The position numbers were made by a program, and so were the translations under genes. A DNA stretch of 64,000 nucleotides from Rhodopseudomonas sp. Lineage in GTDB: Bacteria > Pseudomonadota > Alphaproteobacteria > Rhizobiales > Xanthobacteraceae. The notes beneath the pieces were generated by a model that made no database searches, had not been told where the DNA came from, and was given only the letters and a program-made list of their open reading frames with translations. The DNA lies in NCBI RefSeq assembly GCF_013377015.1, contig NZ_JACABA010000001.1, positions 703,554 through 767,553 of the forward strand, given 5' to 3'. Below, piece after piece: positions 36,801 through 44,773 of the stretch. The stretch's first letter is position 1; every line of letters starts with the position of its first letter.

Positions 36801-36876
36801 CAGTCCGGCGGTCCCCGCGGCAGAGCTCGCGCGACTGTTGCTTGCGCGTCGTGACAGGGCGGCGGGCGCGACCTAG
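33829..36876 (+). CDS. Membrane sensor with PAS, GGDEF and EAL domains (c-di-GMP turnover)
   Basis: 1015 residues. Membrane segment (about 10-32), periplasmic dCache/PDC-like sensor (about 35-290, with VADRNYFKEF and GRGVEPAYFEKFF), second membrane segment (about 295-316), two PAS domains (about 334-450 and 462-580), GGDEF (about 585-750) and EAL (about 765-1005). Both enzymatic signatures are complete: LGGDEF at 664-669, EALLRW at 793-798, LEITEAV and LDDFGTGYSS. It can in principle both make and break c-di-GMP. I use the ATG at 33829; a TTG at 33808 is in frame. It contrasts with the degenerate EAL protein at 3103. Confidence 0.92.
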   Translation: MTPHGSRPFRWVVVCGALLILAIAVGTATMIGHFRDRAIANSERELENTVSLLARHFDQQFEDLETIQSSLIDYMHAAGINSPDDYERKMSGRDVHLMLETKLSGLSYIGGLNLFDQNGTLINSSGFWPVPEVNVADRNYFKEFKFNPRSAAILVEPAYSRVTGAWTIILARKLVGPNGEFLGSIGRGVEPAYFEKFFSSLALGEGGAITMFHRDGTLLARHPSIEPIIGRNFKTGPLFQNVLSKASYGTTRLLSQLDGRDRLAAAQVLKRIPIVVAVTTTVSAALADSQQQTRFLVGMAGLFALVIFVMLLMIVRQLSQDHKTSRRKLAQEKQRLDIALNNMTQGLLLFDAAGRIVFCNRRYIEMYGLSRDVVTPGCSFRDLMAHRRDTGSFRGDVDDFCERVLHDLAVEQTTQIVIETVDGRSIQVVNEPLATGGWVVTHEDITERRKAESKLEKTQRLLNGVIEHMPAILSVKDVRTRTYLIVNQAASLLFGLRSEQMIGKTAHQLFEQSQSEYFDGHDSDAIRSGGISVVHEHTVTNRCRDTRVLTTTKLTIPDEAGAPEYLISFSEDITERRQAEAKISHLAHHDVLTGLANRMLLRERLETALSSGRQGVVQAVFYVDIDHFKSINDTFGHAMGDELLKAVAGRMSRCVSDVDTIARLGGDEFIIFLTSLKDASEAERFAQKILEIVGEPVQIGDRIIDVDLSIGISIAPNDATSSDQLLANADAALYEAKAAGRGRYCFFKREFDTKIKNKRILELNLRAALAKDEIEIHYQPIINLRDGRINGCEALLRWRHPEQGTISPADFIPVAEATGLINQLGDWVLNKACAEAATWPGDIRLAVNVSPIQFRSQTLALKVAAALASSGLSAGRLELEITEAVLIGDDEAALAMLHELREIGVRIALDDFGTGYSSLSYLQRFPFDKIKIDRCFIKDIAEPDGSSCIVQAVVNIAAARHMTTTAEGAETQQQRDILRQLGCTEMQGFLYSPAVPAAELARLLLARRDRAAGAT

Positions 36877-36883
36877 ATCAAAC

Positions 36884-37816
36884 TCAACCGGCCCGCAACG
36901 CCGCATCCACCAGCAGCCCCGCCGCCAGCAGCAGGCCGGCGTCGCGGTTCGACTTGAACAGCCGCAGGCACCGCGCAGTGTCGCGGATGTCGAGCCTAGC
37001 GATCTGCCAGGCCAGATGAGCGGCGAACATCGCAAGGCCGAGCCACGCCGGCCAGCGCGCATCGGCCAGCATCAGCGCCGCACCGATCAGCGCCACCGCG
37101 AGGCCGTAGAACGCCATTAGCGCCGGCGTGGTGCGCGCGCCGAACAACAGCGCGGTCGACTTGATGCCGATCAGCAGATCGTCCTCGCTGTCCTGATGCG
37201 CGTAGATGGTGTCGTAGCCGATCACCCAGGCGATCGAGCCGGCATAGAGAAAAAGCGCCGCGACATCGATCCGGGCGAGCGTCACTGCGAACCCCATCAG
37301 CGCGCCCCATGAGAAGGCGAGCCCGAGCACCACCTGCGGCCAATAGGTGATCCGCTTCATGAACGGATAGGCCGCGACGATGATCAGAGATGCGATGCCG
37401 GTGGCGATCGCGAAGGCGTTGAACTGCAGCAGCACGGCGAGCCCGACCAGTGCCTGCAATACCAGGAAAGCCAGTGCCTGGATCACCGTGACCTGGCCCG
37501 CCGGAATCGGCCGAGAACGCGTCCGCTCCACCTTGCCGTCGAGATCGCGGTCGGTGATGTCGTTCCAGGTGCAGCCGGCGCCACGCATCGCGAACGCTCC
37601 GATGAAGAACAGAGCCAGGAAGCCGGGAAGTCGGGACAGATCGTGGGCGACACCCGCGGCGATCGCCGCCGACCACCAGCACGGCAACAGCAGCAGCCAG
37701 GATCCGATCGGCCGGTCGAGCCGGCACAGCCGCAGATAAGGCCGCGACCATAGCGGCGCGTGGCTGTCGACCCAGTTGCCGGTCGCATCCGCAACACGGG
37801 TTGCCGCGCCGCTCAT
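36884..37816 (-). CDS. ubiA: 4-hydroxybenzoate polyprenyltransferase
   Basis: 310 residues, about eight membrane helices. Prenylates 4-hydroxybenzoate in ubiquinone synthesis. Both Asp-rich prenyl-diphosphate motifs are present: NDITDRDLDGKVERTRSRP and DTIYAHQDSEDD. RLDRPIGSWLLLLPCWWSA is the usual N-terminal stretch. The start overlaps the stop of the upstream exported-protein gene (ATGA). Tail to tail with the GGDEF-EAL gene, 7 bp apart. Confidence 0.96.
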   Translation of the reverse strand: MSGAATRVADATGNWVDSHAPLWSRPYLRLCRLDRPIGSWLLLLPCWWSAAIAAGVAHDLSRLPGFLALFFIGAFAMRGAGCTWNDITDRDLDGKVERTRSRPIPAGQVTVIQALAFLVLQALVGLAVLLQFNAFAIATGIASLIIVAAYPFMKRITYWPQVVLGLAFSWGALMGFAVTLARIDVAALFLYAGSIAWVIGYDTIYAHQDSEDDLLIGIKSTALLFGARTTPALMAFYGLAVALIGAALMLADARWPAWLGLAMFAAHLAWQIARLDIRDTARCLRLFKSNRDAGLLLAAGLLVDAALRAG

Positions 37817-38481
37817 CGCGCGAGCACGTTGCCGTTGAGGGTATCGAAGGTGGTTCCGCCGTTGCGCTTCGCCGTCACGTTCGCTTCGGGAAGCGCCGAC
37901 GACGATCCCAAAACGTCACTCAGGCTCGGTCCGATCGGGCCGCGCTGCTGCTGCTGTTGCGCCACGTTGCAAACCCGTTGCTGCATCGCCTCGGTGTTCT
38001 TGTGGCCGGCTCTGAGCTGCTTGGCGATCTCCGGCGGGATTCCGCATTTCTGACTGTTGGTCTCGACGTATTTGACCATCTTGATTTCCGCCTTCGCGAA
38101 TCCTGCGATCAGCTTGCAGGCTTCGTCGGGGGGCGCATGCCGGTCGCCGGCAGCCTTGATCGCGGCGCCGCGCTTTTCGGCGTCCTGGCGCAGAACCATG
38201 AACCCCTTCATGCATTCGTCGTCGCCGGGCGGCGGCCCGGCCTGCGGCGCGCTGAACGCCCCGCCGGCAACTGGCGCTGCGCCCGCGGACGGAAATGGAC
38301 TTGGCGCCGAACTGATCGGCGCCGCGGGAGCGCCATTGACCGGTGGAAACGGCGAAGCCCCGCTTGGCGCGGCAGTTTGATTGGGGAGCGGCGCAGGAAA
38401 CGCTCCCTGCGCAAAGGCAGCACCCGCATGGGCAGCGAACACCGCCATCGTCAGTGGCACAATCAAACGTCGGATGATCAA
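37813..38481 (-). CDS. Exported protein of unknown function
   Basis: 222 residues with a signal peptide (about 1-25, cleavage after AAFAQ), a Pro/Ala-rich linker (about 26-85) and a Cys-containing helical domain (about 88-190: ECMKGFMVLRQDAEKRG, EACKLIAGFAKAE, SQKCGIPPEIAKQLRAGH, QQRVCNVAQQQQQ). Four cysteines may form two disulfides in the periplasm. It starts with TTG at 38481 after GGAGGAG. It overlaps ubiA by 4 bases. The family seems common in Bradyrhizobium relatives; I know no function. Confidence 0.8.
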   Translation of the reverse strand: MIIRRLIVPLTMAVFAAHAGAAFAQGAFPAPLPNQTAAPSGASPFPPVNGAPAAPISSAPSPFPSAGAAPVAGGAFSAPQAGPPPGDDECMKGFMVLRQDAEKRGAAIKAAGDRHAPPDEACKLIAGFAKAEIKMVKYVETNSQKCGIPPEIAKQLRAGHKNTEAMQQRVCNVAQQQQQRGPIGPSLSDVLGSSSALPEANVTAKRNGGTTFDTLNGNVLAR

Positions 38482-38670
38482 AGCTGCTCCTCCGGCAAAG
38501 TTCGATGGTCCCCAAGAGATCCGCCATCCGGCGGTCGGCGATCGGGGCCTTTTACGATTCCTGCCAGCCCTTAACAACCCGTCGAATTGGGCGACAGCGC
38601 GGCGCTTCGCCGCTCCGACGCTGATATTGCCGGAGCTTTAGGCTAAAAGCCGCCGAAAGGAACCTTGGTC

Positions 38671-39435
38671 ATGAGTCGAACCGATTTTCGCAGTCCCCGG
38701 CTGTTCGTCGATGCCGCACTTGGCGTTGGTGCAAAGGTGCCGCTCGAGCGCGATCAGAGCAACTATCTCGGCAATGTGCTGCGGCTGGCCGCGGGCGCCA
38801 CCGTGCTGGTATTCAACGGCCGCGACGGCGAATGGCTTGCCGCGATCGCGGGCTCCAAGCGGCCCGACCGCCTTGATGTCATCGCCCAGGCCCGGCCGCA
38901 GGATCGTCTGGCCGAGCTCGCCTACGTGTTCGCGCCGCTGAAGCACGCGAGGCTCGATTACATGGTGCAAAAGGCGGTCGAAATGGGCGCCGGGGCGTTG
39001 CGGCCGGTGCTGACCCGCCATACCCAGGTCAGCCGGGTCAATACCGAGCGGATGCGCGCCAACGTTGTCGAGGCCGCCGAACAATGCGGGATTCTAAGCA
39101 TCGCGACGGTCGATGAGCCGGTCACGCTGGAGCGGTATCTGAGCCAGCGCCGGGAACAGCCGGAGGGCCAGCGACTGATGGTATTCTGCGACGAGGCCGC
39201 CGAGATCGCCGACCCGGTGGTGGCGCTGCACGGCGCCCGCGACGCGGCCGCGCGCGGCATCGACCTGTTGATCGGCCCAGAGGGTGGATTCGCCGAGGAG
39301 GAACGGGAACTGCTGCTGCGGCAGCCTAATATCCTGAGACTGGCGCTGGGGCCCCGGATCATGCGGGCGGATACCGCGGCAGTGGCCGCGCTGGCGCTGG
39401 TGCAGGCGGTTGCGGGGGATTGGAAAGGTAATTAG
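38671..39435 (+). CDS. rsmE: 16S rRNA (uracil-1498-N3)-methyltransferase RsmE
   Basis: 254 residues, SPOUT-class methyltransferase acting on U1498 of 16S rRNA. The N-terminal PUA-like domain (RSPRLFVDAAL) is followed by the SPOUT knot: LLIGPEGGFAEEE and LGPRIMRADTAAVAAL. KAVEMGAGALRPVLTRH is also typical. The ATG at 38671 follows GAAAGGAA. It is divergent from the exported-protein gene (189 bp); hisZ follows after 129 bp. Confidence 0.95.
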   Translation: MSRTDFRSPRLFVDAALGVGAKVPLERDQSNYLGNVLRLAAGATVLVFNGRDGEWLAAIAGSKRPDRLDVIAQARPQDRLAELAYVFAPLKHARLDYMVQKAVEMGAGALRPVLTRHTQVSRVNTERMRANVVEAAEQCGILSIATVDEPVTLERYLSQRREQPEGQRLMVFCDEAAEIADPVVALHGARDAAARGIDLLIGPEGGFAEEERELLLRQPNILRLALGPRIMRADTAAVAALALVQAVAGDWKGN

Positions 39436-39564
39436 GTAGTATTCGACTTTTGCCTCGGCGCCCGGTTAAGCCACTTCACCGATCGCGGGTCGAAACTCCG
39501 TTGCGGCCATGTTAAGGGCTGCGCCGACCGCACGCTGCCCCTGCCGATATTGCTGGACCTCGAC

Positions 39565-40740
39565 ATGACCAAGACCGCCGCCCCTCGCGCGACCGGATCC
39601 GCCGAGTGGGCGGAAGCGCTGCTGTTATCGTTCGGCAAGGCCGGCTATCTGCAGGCTCACCCGGCGATCCTGCAGCCGGCGGAACCGTTTCTCGACTTGT
39701 CGGGCGAGGACATCCGCAAGAGCCTCTACCTCACCACCGATGCCGGCGGCGAGGAACTCTGCCTTCGCCCGGACCTCACCATTCCGGTGGCGCGGGACTA
39801 CCTGGCCTCGGGTGTCGCCGGCCAGCCGGCCGGGTTCTGTTATCTCGGCCCGGTGTTCCGCCAGCGCGGCGGCAAGCCGAGCGAATTTCTCCAGGCTGGG
39901 ATCGAATCCTTCGGGCGCCAGGACCGCGCCGCGGCGGACGCCGAAATGCTGGCGCTCGGGCTCGAGGCCACCGCCGCGTTCGGCCTCACCGACATCGATA
40001 ACCGGACCGGTGACGTCGCGCTGTTCGCCGCCCTGGTCGAGGCGCTCGACCTCTATCCGGTGTGGCGGCGGCGGCTGATGAAGGATTTCAACCGCAAGAC
40101 CAGCCTGGCGCAGGATCTGGAACGCCTCACGCTCGCCACCGGAACCAGCCGCAACGAGTATGAGGGCGTGCTGGCGGCGCTCGCCGGAAGCGACCGCAAG
40201 GCGGCGCTGGCGCTGGTCACCGACCTGATGTCGATCGCCGGCGCCAGCAATGTCGGCGGCCGCTCGGTCGCCGAGATTGCCGACCGCTTTCTCGAACAGT
40301 CGACGTTGAAGGGCGGCGCCCTTCCGCGCGACGCGCTGGAGAAGATCAAACGATTCCTCGCCATCGCCGGCGATCCAAACCAGGCACTCGGGCAGCTGCG
40401 CGCGCTGGCGGCCGATGCCAAGCTCGATATCAACGCCGCGATCGATCAGTTCGAGAGCCGGATCGGCTTCATGGCCGCACGCGGCATCGACCTCACCAAG
40501 ACCCGGTTCTCGACCTCGTTCGGGCGCGGCGTCGATTACTACACCGGCTTCGAATTCGAGCTGCACCGCAAGGGCGATGGCGACGAGCCGCTGGTTGCGG
40601 GCGGACGCTACGACGGGCTGATGACCCAGCTCGGCGCCGCCGCACCGATCCCCGCGGTCGGGTTCTCGATCTGGATCGAGGCAATGACCCAATCCGGCCG
40701 CAACCCGGCCACAGCCGGCCTGCCCGGGAGCGCGTCATGA
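39565..40740 (+). CDS. hisZ: ATP phosphoribosyltransferase regulatory subunit
   Basis: 391 residues, a HisS-like protein without anticodon domain that activates HisG. Class II synthetase fold marks: [16 protein letters not shown] (as LRPDLT in HisZ), [21 protein letters not shown], and [15 protein letters not shown]. The motif 2 region differs from true HisS (present at 1-661). The start is probably the ATG at 39565; a TTG at 39550 is in frame. It overlaps hisG by 4 bases, matching the need for a 1:1 complex. Confidence 0.94.
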   Translation: MTKTAAPRATGSAEWAEALLLSFGKAGYLQAHPAILQPAEPFLDLSGEDIRKSLYLTTDAGGEELCLRPDLTIPVARDYLASGVAGQPAGFCYLGPVFRQRGGKPSEFLQAGIESFGRQDRAAADAEMLALGLEATAAFGLTDIDNRTGDVALFAALVEALDLYPVWRRRLMKDFNRKTSLAQDLERLTLATGTSRNEYEGVLAALAGSDRKAALALVTDLMSIAGASNVGGRSVAEIADRFLEQSTLKGGALPRDALEKIKRFLAIAGDPNQALGQLRALAADAKLDINAAIDQFESRIGFMAARGIDLTKTRFSTSFGRGVDYYTGFEFELHRKGDGDEPLVAGGRYDGLMTQLGAAAPIPAVGFSIWIEAMTQSGRNPATAGLPGSAS

Positions 40741-41714
40741 CCACGCCATTCGTGCTTGCGGTTCCGTCCAAGGGGCGGCTGCAGGAAAACGCCGAAGCGT
40801 TCTTTGCCCGTGCCGGCCTCGCGCTGGCAAAGCCGCGTGGCGTCCGCGACTATCGCGGCACCATCGCCGGGCTCGACAATGTCGAGATCGCTTACCTGTC
40901 GGCGAGCGAGATCGCCTCGCAATTGGCGCGCGGCGCGGTGCATCTCGGTATTACCGGCGAGGATCTGATCCGCGAAAACATCGTCGACGCCGACAAGAAA
41001 GTCGCGCTGATCGATAGCCTCGGCTTCGGCGGCGCCAATGTGGTGGTCGCGGTGCCGCAAGCCTGGATCGACGTTCGCACCATGGCCGATCTCGACGACG
41101 TCACCACCGGATTTCGCGCCCAGCACAATCGCCGCATGCGGGTCGCGACCAAGTACATCAACTTGACGCGCGGCTTCTTTGCCTTGCATGGCGTGGTCGA
41201 TTATCGAATCGTGGAAAGCGCCGGCGCCACCGAAGGCGCCCCCGCGGTCGGCACCGCCGAGATGATCGTCGACATCACCAGCTCCGGCGCGACGCTCGCG
41301 GCCAACGGCCTCAAGGTGCTCGACGACGGCGTGATCCTGCGCAGCCAGGCCAATTTGGTGGCCTCGCGCGACGCCGACTGGAGCCCGGAGGCACTGGAAA
41401 CCGCGCGTGTCATCCTCGACCACATCGCCGCGCGCGCCCGTGCCAATAAATACAAGGAAGTCCGCACCCGCTTCGCGGGCTGCGACGCAGCCCTACTGGC
41501 GGAGGCGCATAACCGTTTCGGGGTGGTCTCGCCGTTCGGCGGGCCGACCTCGTCGGGGATGATCACGCTGCACTGCCCCCCGGCGCAGCTCTATGCGCTC
41601 GGCAGCTTCCTGCGCGAACACGGTGCCGACACCGTTTCGGTCGCCTCGCTGGAGTACGTGCTGGACCGGGACAATCCGCTGTTCAGCAAACTTGCAGCAT
41701 TCCTCGTGCAATAA
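40737..41714 (+). CDS. hisG: ATP phosphoribosyltransferase catalytic subunit
   Basis: 325 residues. First step of histidine synthesis: ATP and PRPP to phosphoribosyl-ATP. Marks: [40 protein letters not shown], and the PRPP loop region [36 protein letters not shown]. It depends on HisZ by context, yet is about 100 residues longer than the short-form HisG of Gram-positive bacteria. The C-terminal 90 residues (from about 235) include a compact alpha/beta region. Length like this is usual in alphaproteobacteria as far as I recall. Coupled to hisZ (ATGA). Confidence 0.94.
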   Translation: MTTPFVLAVPSKGRLQENAEAFFARAGLALAKPRGVRDYRGTIAGLDNVEIAYLSASEIASQLARGAVHLGITGEDLIRENIVDADKKVALIDSLGFGGANVVVAVPQAWIDVRTMADLDDVTTGFRAQHNRRMRVATKYINLTRGFFALHGVVDYRIVESAGATEGAPAVGTAEMIVDITSSGATLAANGLKVLDDGVILRSQANLVASRDADWSPEALETARVILDHIAARARANKYKEVRTRFAGCDAALLAEAHNRFGVVSPFGGPTSSGMITLHCPPAQLYALGSFLREHGADTVSVASLEYVLDRDNPLFSKLAAFLVQ

Positions 41715-41725
41715 TGGCGCGGATG

Positions 41726-41751
41726 CCGCTGTGCCGTCCTGGCGACAGCGG
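41726..41751 (+). terminator. Stable hairpin after hisG
   Basis: CCGCTGT (41726-41732) pairs with ACAGCGG (41745-41751), and the loop itself folds (GCC/GGC). It begins 12 bp after the hisG stop. No T run follows, so it may be a weak terminator or an mRNA-stabilising hairpin. Confidence 0.4.
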
Positions 41752-41802
41752 GCGGCAATTGCCATATGTTGAGCATGACTGCTTTCTCGTGGAAACCGAT
41801 CA

Positions 41803-42852
41803 ATGATGCTGGGATCTGACGTCTCTGGCCTGTCCGCCAGCGCCGGCTCGACCGCGGCCCTGGGGCTGTCGATCGTGGTGCCGGTCTACAACGAGGCGTC
41901 CGGGCTGACAGTTCTGCATGACCGGCTGACCGCAATGGCCGCGAAACTGCGCCAGCGCCATGGCTTGGCCTGCGAGGTGGTCTACGTCGATGACGGCAGC
42001 GCCGACGCCACGCTCAGCATCGCCCGCGGCCTGCCGGCGGCGGCGCTCGACGTCCAGGTGGTGTCGCTGTCGCGCAATTTCGGCAAGGAAGCCGCATTGA
42101 TGGCGGGACTCGACCACGCCCGGCGCGGCGCGGTGTTGTTCATGGATGGCGATGGTCAGCATTCCCCGGAACTGGTCGAGAAGCTGGTCGCCTATTGGAT
42201 CGATGACGGCTACGACGTCGTCTATACGGCGAAGGCCCACCGCGACAACGAGTCGTGGCTGCGGCGCACCGCGGTTCGCAGCTTCTACGCGCTGATCAAC
42301 TGGGGTGCACGGCAAAAGATCCCGGAAGATGCCGGCGACTTTCGCCTGCTGTCGCCCCGCGCCGCCGCGGCGCTGCGGCAACTTCCCGAGCGTAACCGTT
42401 TCTTCAAGGGCCTCGCGAGCTGGATCGGCTTCCGCCAGATCCGCGTCGACTACGAACCGGCGCCGCGGGCGCACGGCATCACCTCTTTCAGCCCAGCGAG
42501 ACTGGTCGGGCTCTCGATCGAAGGGATCACGTCGTTTTCGGTGGCGCCGTTGCGGATCGCCAGTCTGCTTGGACTGCTGCTGGCGTTCGGGGCTTTCCTG
42601 TTCGGTCTTTCGATCCTGTGGGAGACCCTCGTGACCGGCCATTCGGTGCCGGGCTATCCGTCGCTGGTGATCGGCCTGATGACGATCGGCGGCGTCCAAT
42701 TGATCATGATCGGCATCGTCGGCGAATATATCGGCAAGATCCTGTCCGAGCTGAAGGCGCGGCCGATCTATTTCGTCGCCGAGCACAGCGTCAAGCGCGC
42801 CGAGCTGGATGTCGTTCCGGGCCAGCCCCAACGAACAGCCGCCGCCGAATGA
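41803..42852 (+). CDS. Family 2 glycosyltransferase, undecaprenyl-phosphate sugar synthase-like
   Basis: 349 residues. GT2 domain (about 15-240) with VVPVYNEASGL, VYVDDGSADATL, LSRNFGKEAALMAGLDHA and the DGDGQHSPE metal motif, then two membrane helices (about 248-310) as in DPM1/ArnC/GtrB-type enzymes that load a sugar onto a polyprenyl phosphate at the inner membrane. It overlaps the deacetylase gene by 4 bases. With such a partner it most resembles UndP-N-acetylhexosamine synthases (inference). Two adjacent ATG codons occur at 41803 and 41806. Confidence 0.9.
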   Translation: MMLGSDVSGLSASAGSTAALGLSIVVPVYNEASGLTVLHDRLTAMAAKLRQRHGLACEVVYVDDGSADATLSIARGLPAAALDVQVVSLSRNFGKEAALMAGLDHARRGAVLFMDGDGQHSPELVEKLVAYWIDDGYDVVYTAKAHRDNESWLRRTAVRSFYALINWGARQKIPEDAGDFRLLSPRAAAALRQLPERNRFFKGLASWIGFRQIRVDYEPAPRAHGITSFSPARLVGLSIEGITSFSVAPLRIASLLGLLLAFGAFLFGLSILWETLVTGHSVPGYPSLVIGLMTIGGVQLIMIGIVGEYIGKILSELKARPIYFVAEHSVKRAELDVVPGQPQRTAAAE

Positions 42853-43736
42853 GCGAGGCCGCGCCGCGCCGAATCTGGCTGTGCGCCGACGATTACGGCA
42901 TCAGCCCGGGCGTCAACCGCGCGATCCGCGACCTGATCGAACGCCGGCGCATCAATGCCACCTCGGTGATGGTGGTCGGCCCGGCGATCGGCCGCGACGA
43001 GGTCCGCGCGCTCAACGATGCGATGACCGCTAATCCGGAATGCGCGATCGGCCTGCACGCCACGCTGACCGCGCCGTTCTGTCCGTTGACGATGCATTTT
43101 CGTCCGCTACATGGCGGGTTGTTTCTGCCGCTGGGCAAGAAATTGCAGGCCGGCCTGCTGCGGCGGTTCGACCGTGAAATCATTGCCGCGGAACTGACGG
43201 CGCAGATCGCCGCCTTCGTCGCGCTGTTCGGCCGGGTGCCGGACTACGTCGACGGCCATCAGCACGTGCAACTGTTTCCGCAGGTGCGCGACGCCTTCCT
43301 GACGGCGGTACAAGCCGCGGCGCCGAATGCCTGGGTGCGCCAATGCGGCCGCGTGCGACCGCTGGCGCAACGGCTCGGCAAACCGAAGGCGTTGTTGCTT
43401 GATGTTCTGAGCGTGCAGTTTCGTGCCCGCGCCGCGCGAGCCGGCGTCGCTTTCAATTCCGGATTCGCCGGCGCCTACGATTTTCATAAGCAGACTGATT
43501 TCGCCGCGCTGATGGGCGGATTTCTCGAGGGTTTGCCCGATGGCGGGCTGGTGATGTGCCATCCCGGCCATGTCGATGACACCCTGATCAGCCTCGATCA
43601 TTTTACCCACCAGCGCGAGCGCGAGCATGCCTTCCTCGCCGGCGATCAGTTGCTGTCGCTGCTTGCGGCCAGCAACGTCGTCCTGGCCGCGCCAACAGCC
43701 GATCCCCCCGCAAGCGCCGTTGCGCCCCCTACATAA
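42849..43736 (+). CDS. ChbG/HpnK/NaxD-family carbohydrate deacetylase
   Basis: 295 residues of the YdjC fold. The metal-site motifs are there: LCADDYGISPGVNRAI (two Asp), IGLHATLTAP (His), VDGHQHVQLFP (His pair) and VMCHPGHVDDTL. Family members deacetylate chitobiose (ChbG), a hopanoid intermediate (HpnK) or UndP-GalNAc for lipid A modification (Francisella NaxD). The 4-base overlap with a DPM1/ArnC-like GT2 favours the NaxD-like role: removal of an acetyl group from a lipid-linked amino sugar. No ArnT/FlmK-like transferase is in the window, so the final acceptor is unknown. Confidence 0.88.
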   Translation: MSEAAPRRIWLCADDYGISPGVNRAIRDLIERRRINATSVMVVGPAIGRDEVRALNDAMTANPECAIGLHATLTAPFCPLTMHFRPLHGGLFLPLGKKLQAGLLRRFDREIIAAELTAQIAAFVALFGRVPDYVDGHQHVQLFPQVRDAFLTAVQAAAPNAWVRQCGRVRPLAQRLGKPKALLLDVLSVQFRARAARAGVAFNSGFAGAYDFHKQTDFAALMGGFLEGLPDGGLVMCHPGHVDDTLISLDHFTHQREREHAFLAGDQLLSLLAASNVVLAAPTADPPASAVAPPT

Positions 43737-43855
43737 ATTTAATCCGGCGCGGCACTTATTGCGTCACAAAGCGTCCTTACATCTCCCACGCCCGCGCGAC
43801 GAGTCACCTCGGTGAAGCGACCACGTGAGGTAATGCGATGCTTAGGGAGACCATC

Positions 43856-44704
43856 ATGACCCCGCAAGAACGCCAACTGGTTGACGACCTATTCGAGAGG
43901 CTCGCCCGCGTCGAAGCCACCCCACGCGATCCGGACGCCGCCGAGGCGATCACGCAGGGGCTGCGAATTGCGCCCAATGCGACCTACGCATTGGTGCAGA
44001 CCGTACTGCTGCAGGACGAAGCCCTGAAGCGGGCGCACGACCGCATCCAGCAACTGGAAGGCGCCGGCGAGCCCGCGCAGCCGCGCGGCGGATTTTTGGA
44101 TTCGATGCGCGAGACGATTTTGGGCCGCGACCAGTCGCAGCCGCGCGGTTCGGTGCCGAATGTTCGCCCGCCCGATCTTGGAGGCCGTCCGGTTTGGAAC
44201 ACCGGACAGGTGCTGGGGTCGACCGAACGGCCTTCCGATTCCCGGCAGGATCGGCCCTACAATGAGCCGCAAGGCGGGCAGTATGGTCAGCCGCAGCCGG
44301 GACAGTACGGCTCCTATGGCGTGCCGCAGGCGCCGATGGGCGGAGGCGGGGGCTCGTTCCTCGGCACCGCGGCGGCGGCCGCGGCCGGCATGGTCGGCGG
44401 ATCGCTGCTGCTCGGCAGCATCCGCTCGATGATGGGCGGCAATCAGCACAGCTTTGGCGACCAGTCCGCGCTCGGCGGGGGTGGCGGCCACAGCCCGTGG
44501 AGCGGCGATCAGTCCGGCGGCAATCTCGCGCGTGACGCCGGCCTCAACGACATCGGCAACAACAACGGACCGTCGGGGCATCGGGCCGATGACAGTTCGT
44601 CACGTCAGGGAATGTTCGACCAGGCGTCGAACGACGACCACGACGACATGGATCTGGATTCGGACGATTTCGACGGCGGTGGCGGCGACAGCGACTTCGC
44701 CTGA
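43856..44704 (+). CDS. DUF2076 protein
   Basis: 282 residues. The N-terminal DUF2076 helical domain (MTPQERQLVDDLFERLARVE, IAPNATYALVQTVLLQDEALKRAHDRI, then PRGGFLDSMRETILGR) is followed by a Gln/Gly/Pro/Tyr-rich linker, a small hydrophobic segment (about 165-190, Ala/Gly-rich and ending in SLLLGSIRSMMGG) and an acidic Asp/Gly tail. Databases name it a periplasmic ligand-binding sensor, but I see no signal peptide. The start at 43856 follows GGGAGA and matches the family; an ATG at 43838 is also in frame with its own GAGGTAA. Confidence 0.82.
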   Translation: MTPQERQLVDDLFERLARVEATPRDPDAAEAITQGLRIAPNATYALVQTVLLQDEALKRAHDRIQQLEGAGEPAQPRGGFLDSMRETILGRDQSQPRGSVPNVRPPDLGGRPVWNTGQVLGSTERPSDSRQDRPYNEPQGGQYGQPQPGQYGSYGVPQAPMGGGGGSFLGTAAAAAAGMVGGSLLLGSIRSMMGGNQHSFGDQSALGGGGGHSPWSGDQSGGNLARDAGLNDIGNNNGPSGHRADDSSSRQGMFDQASNDDHDDMDLDSDDFDGGGGDSDFA

Positions 44705-44724
44705 GCATCGAACCGCAACAACGC

Positions 44725-44754
44725 AAACGGCCGCCCGATCGCAGGCGGCCGTTT
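44725..44754. terminator. Bidirectional terminator
   Basis: Perfect 11-bp stem AAACGGCCGCC/GGCGGCCGTTT with an 8-base loop, between the convergent DUF2076 and L,D-transpeptidase genes. T-rich sequence follows on the plus side (TTTCTGTT) and AAA/TTT ends serve the other strand. Confidence 0.88.
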
Positions 44755-44773
44755 CTGTTGGTGTCTAGACCTT

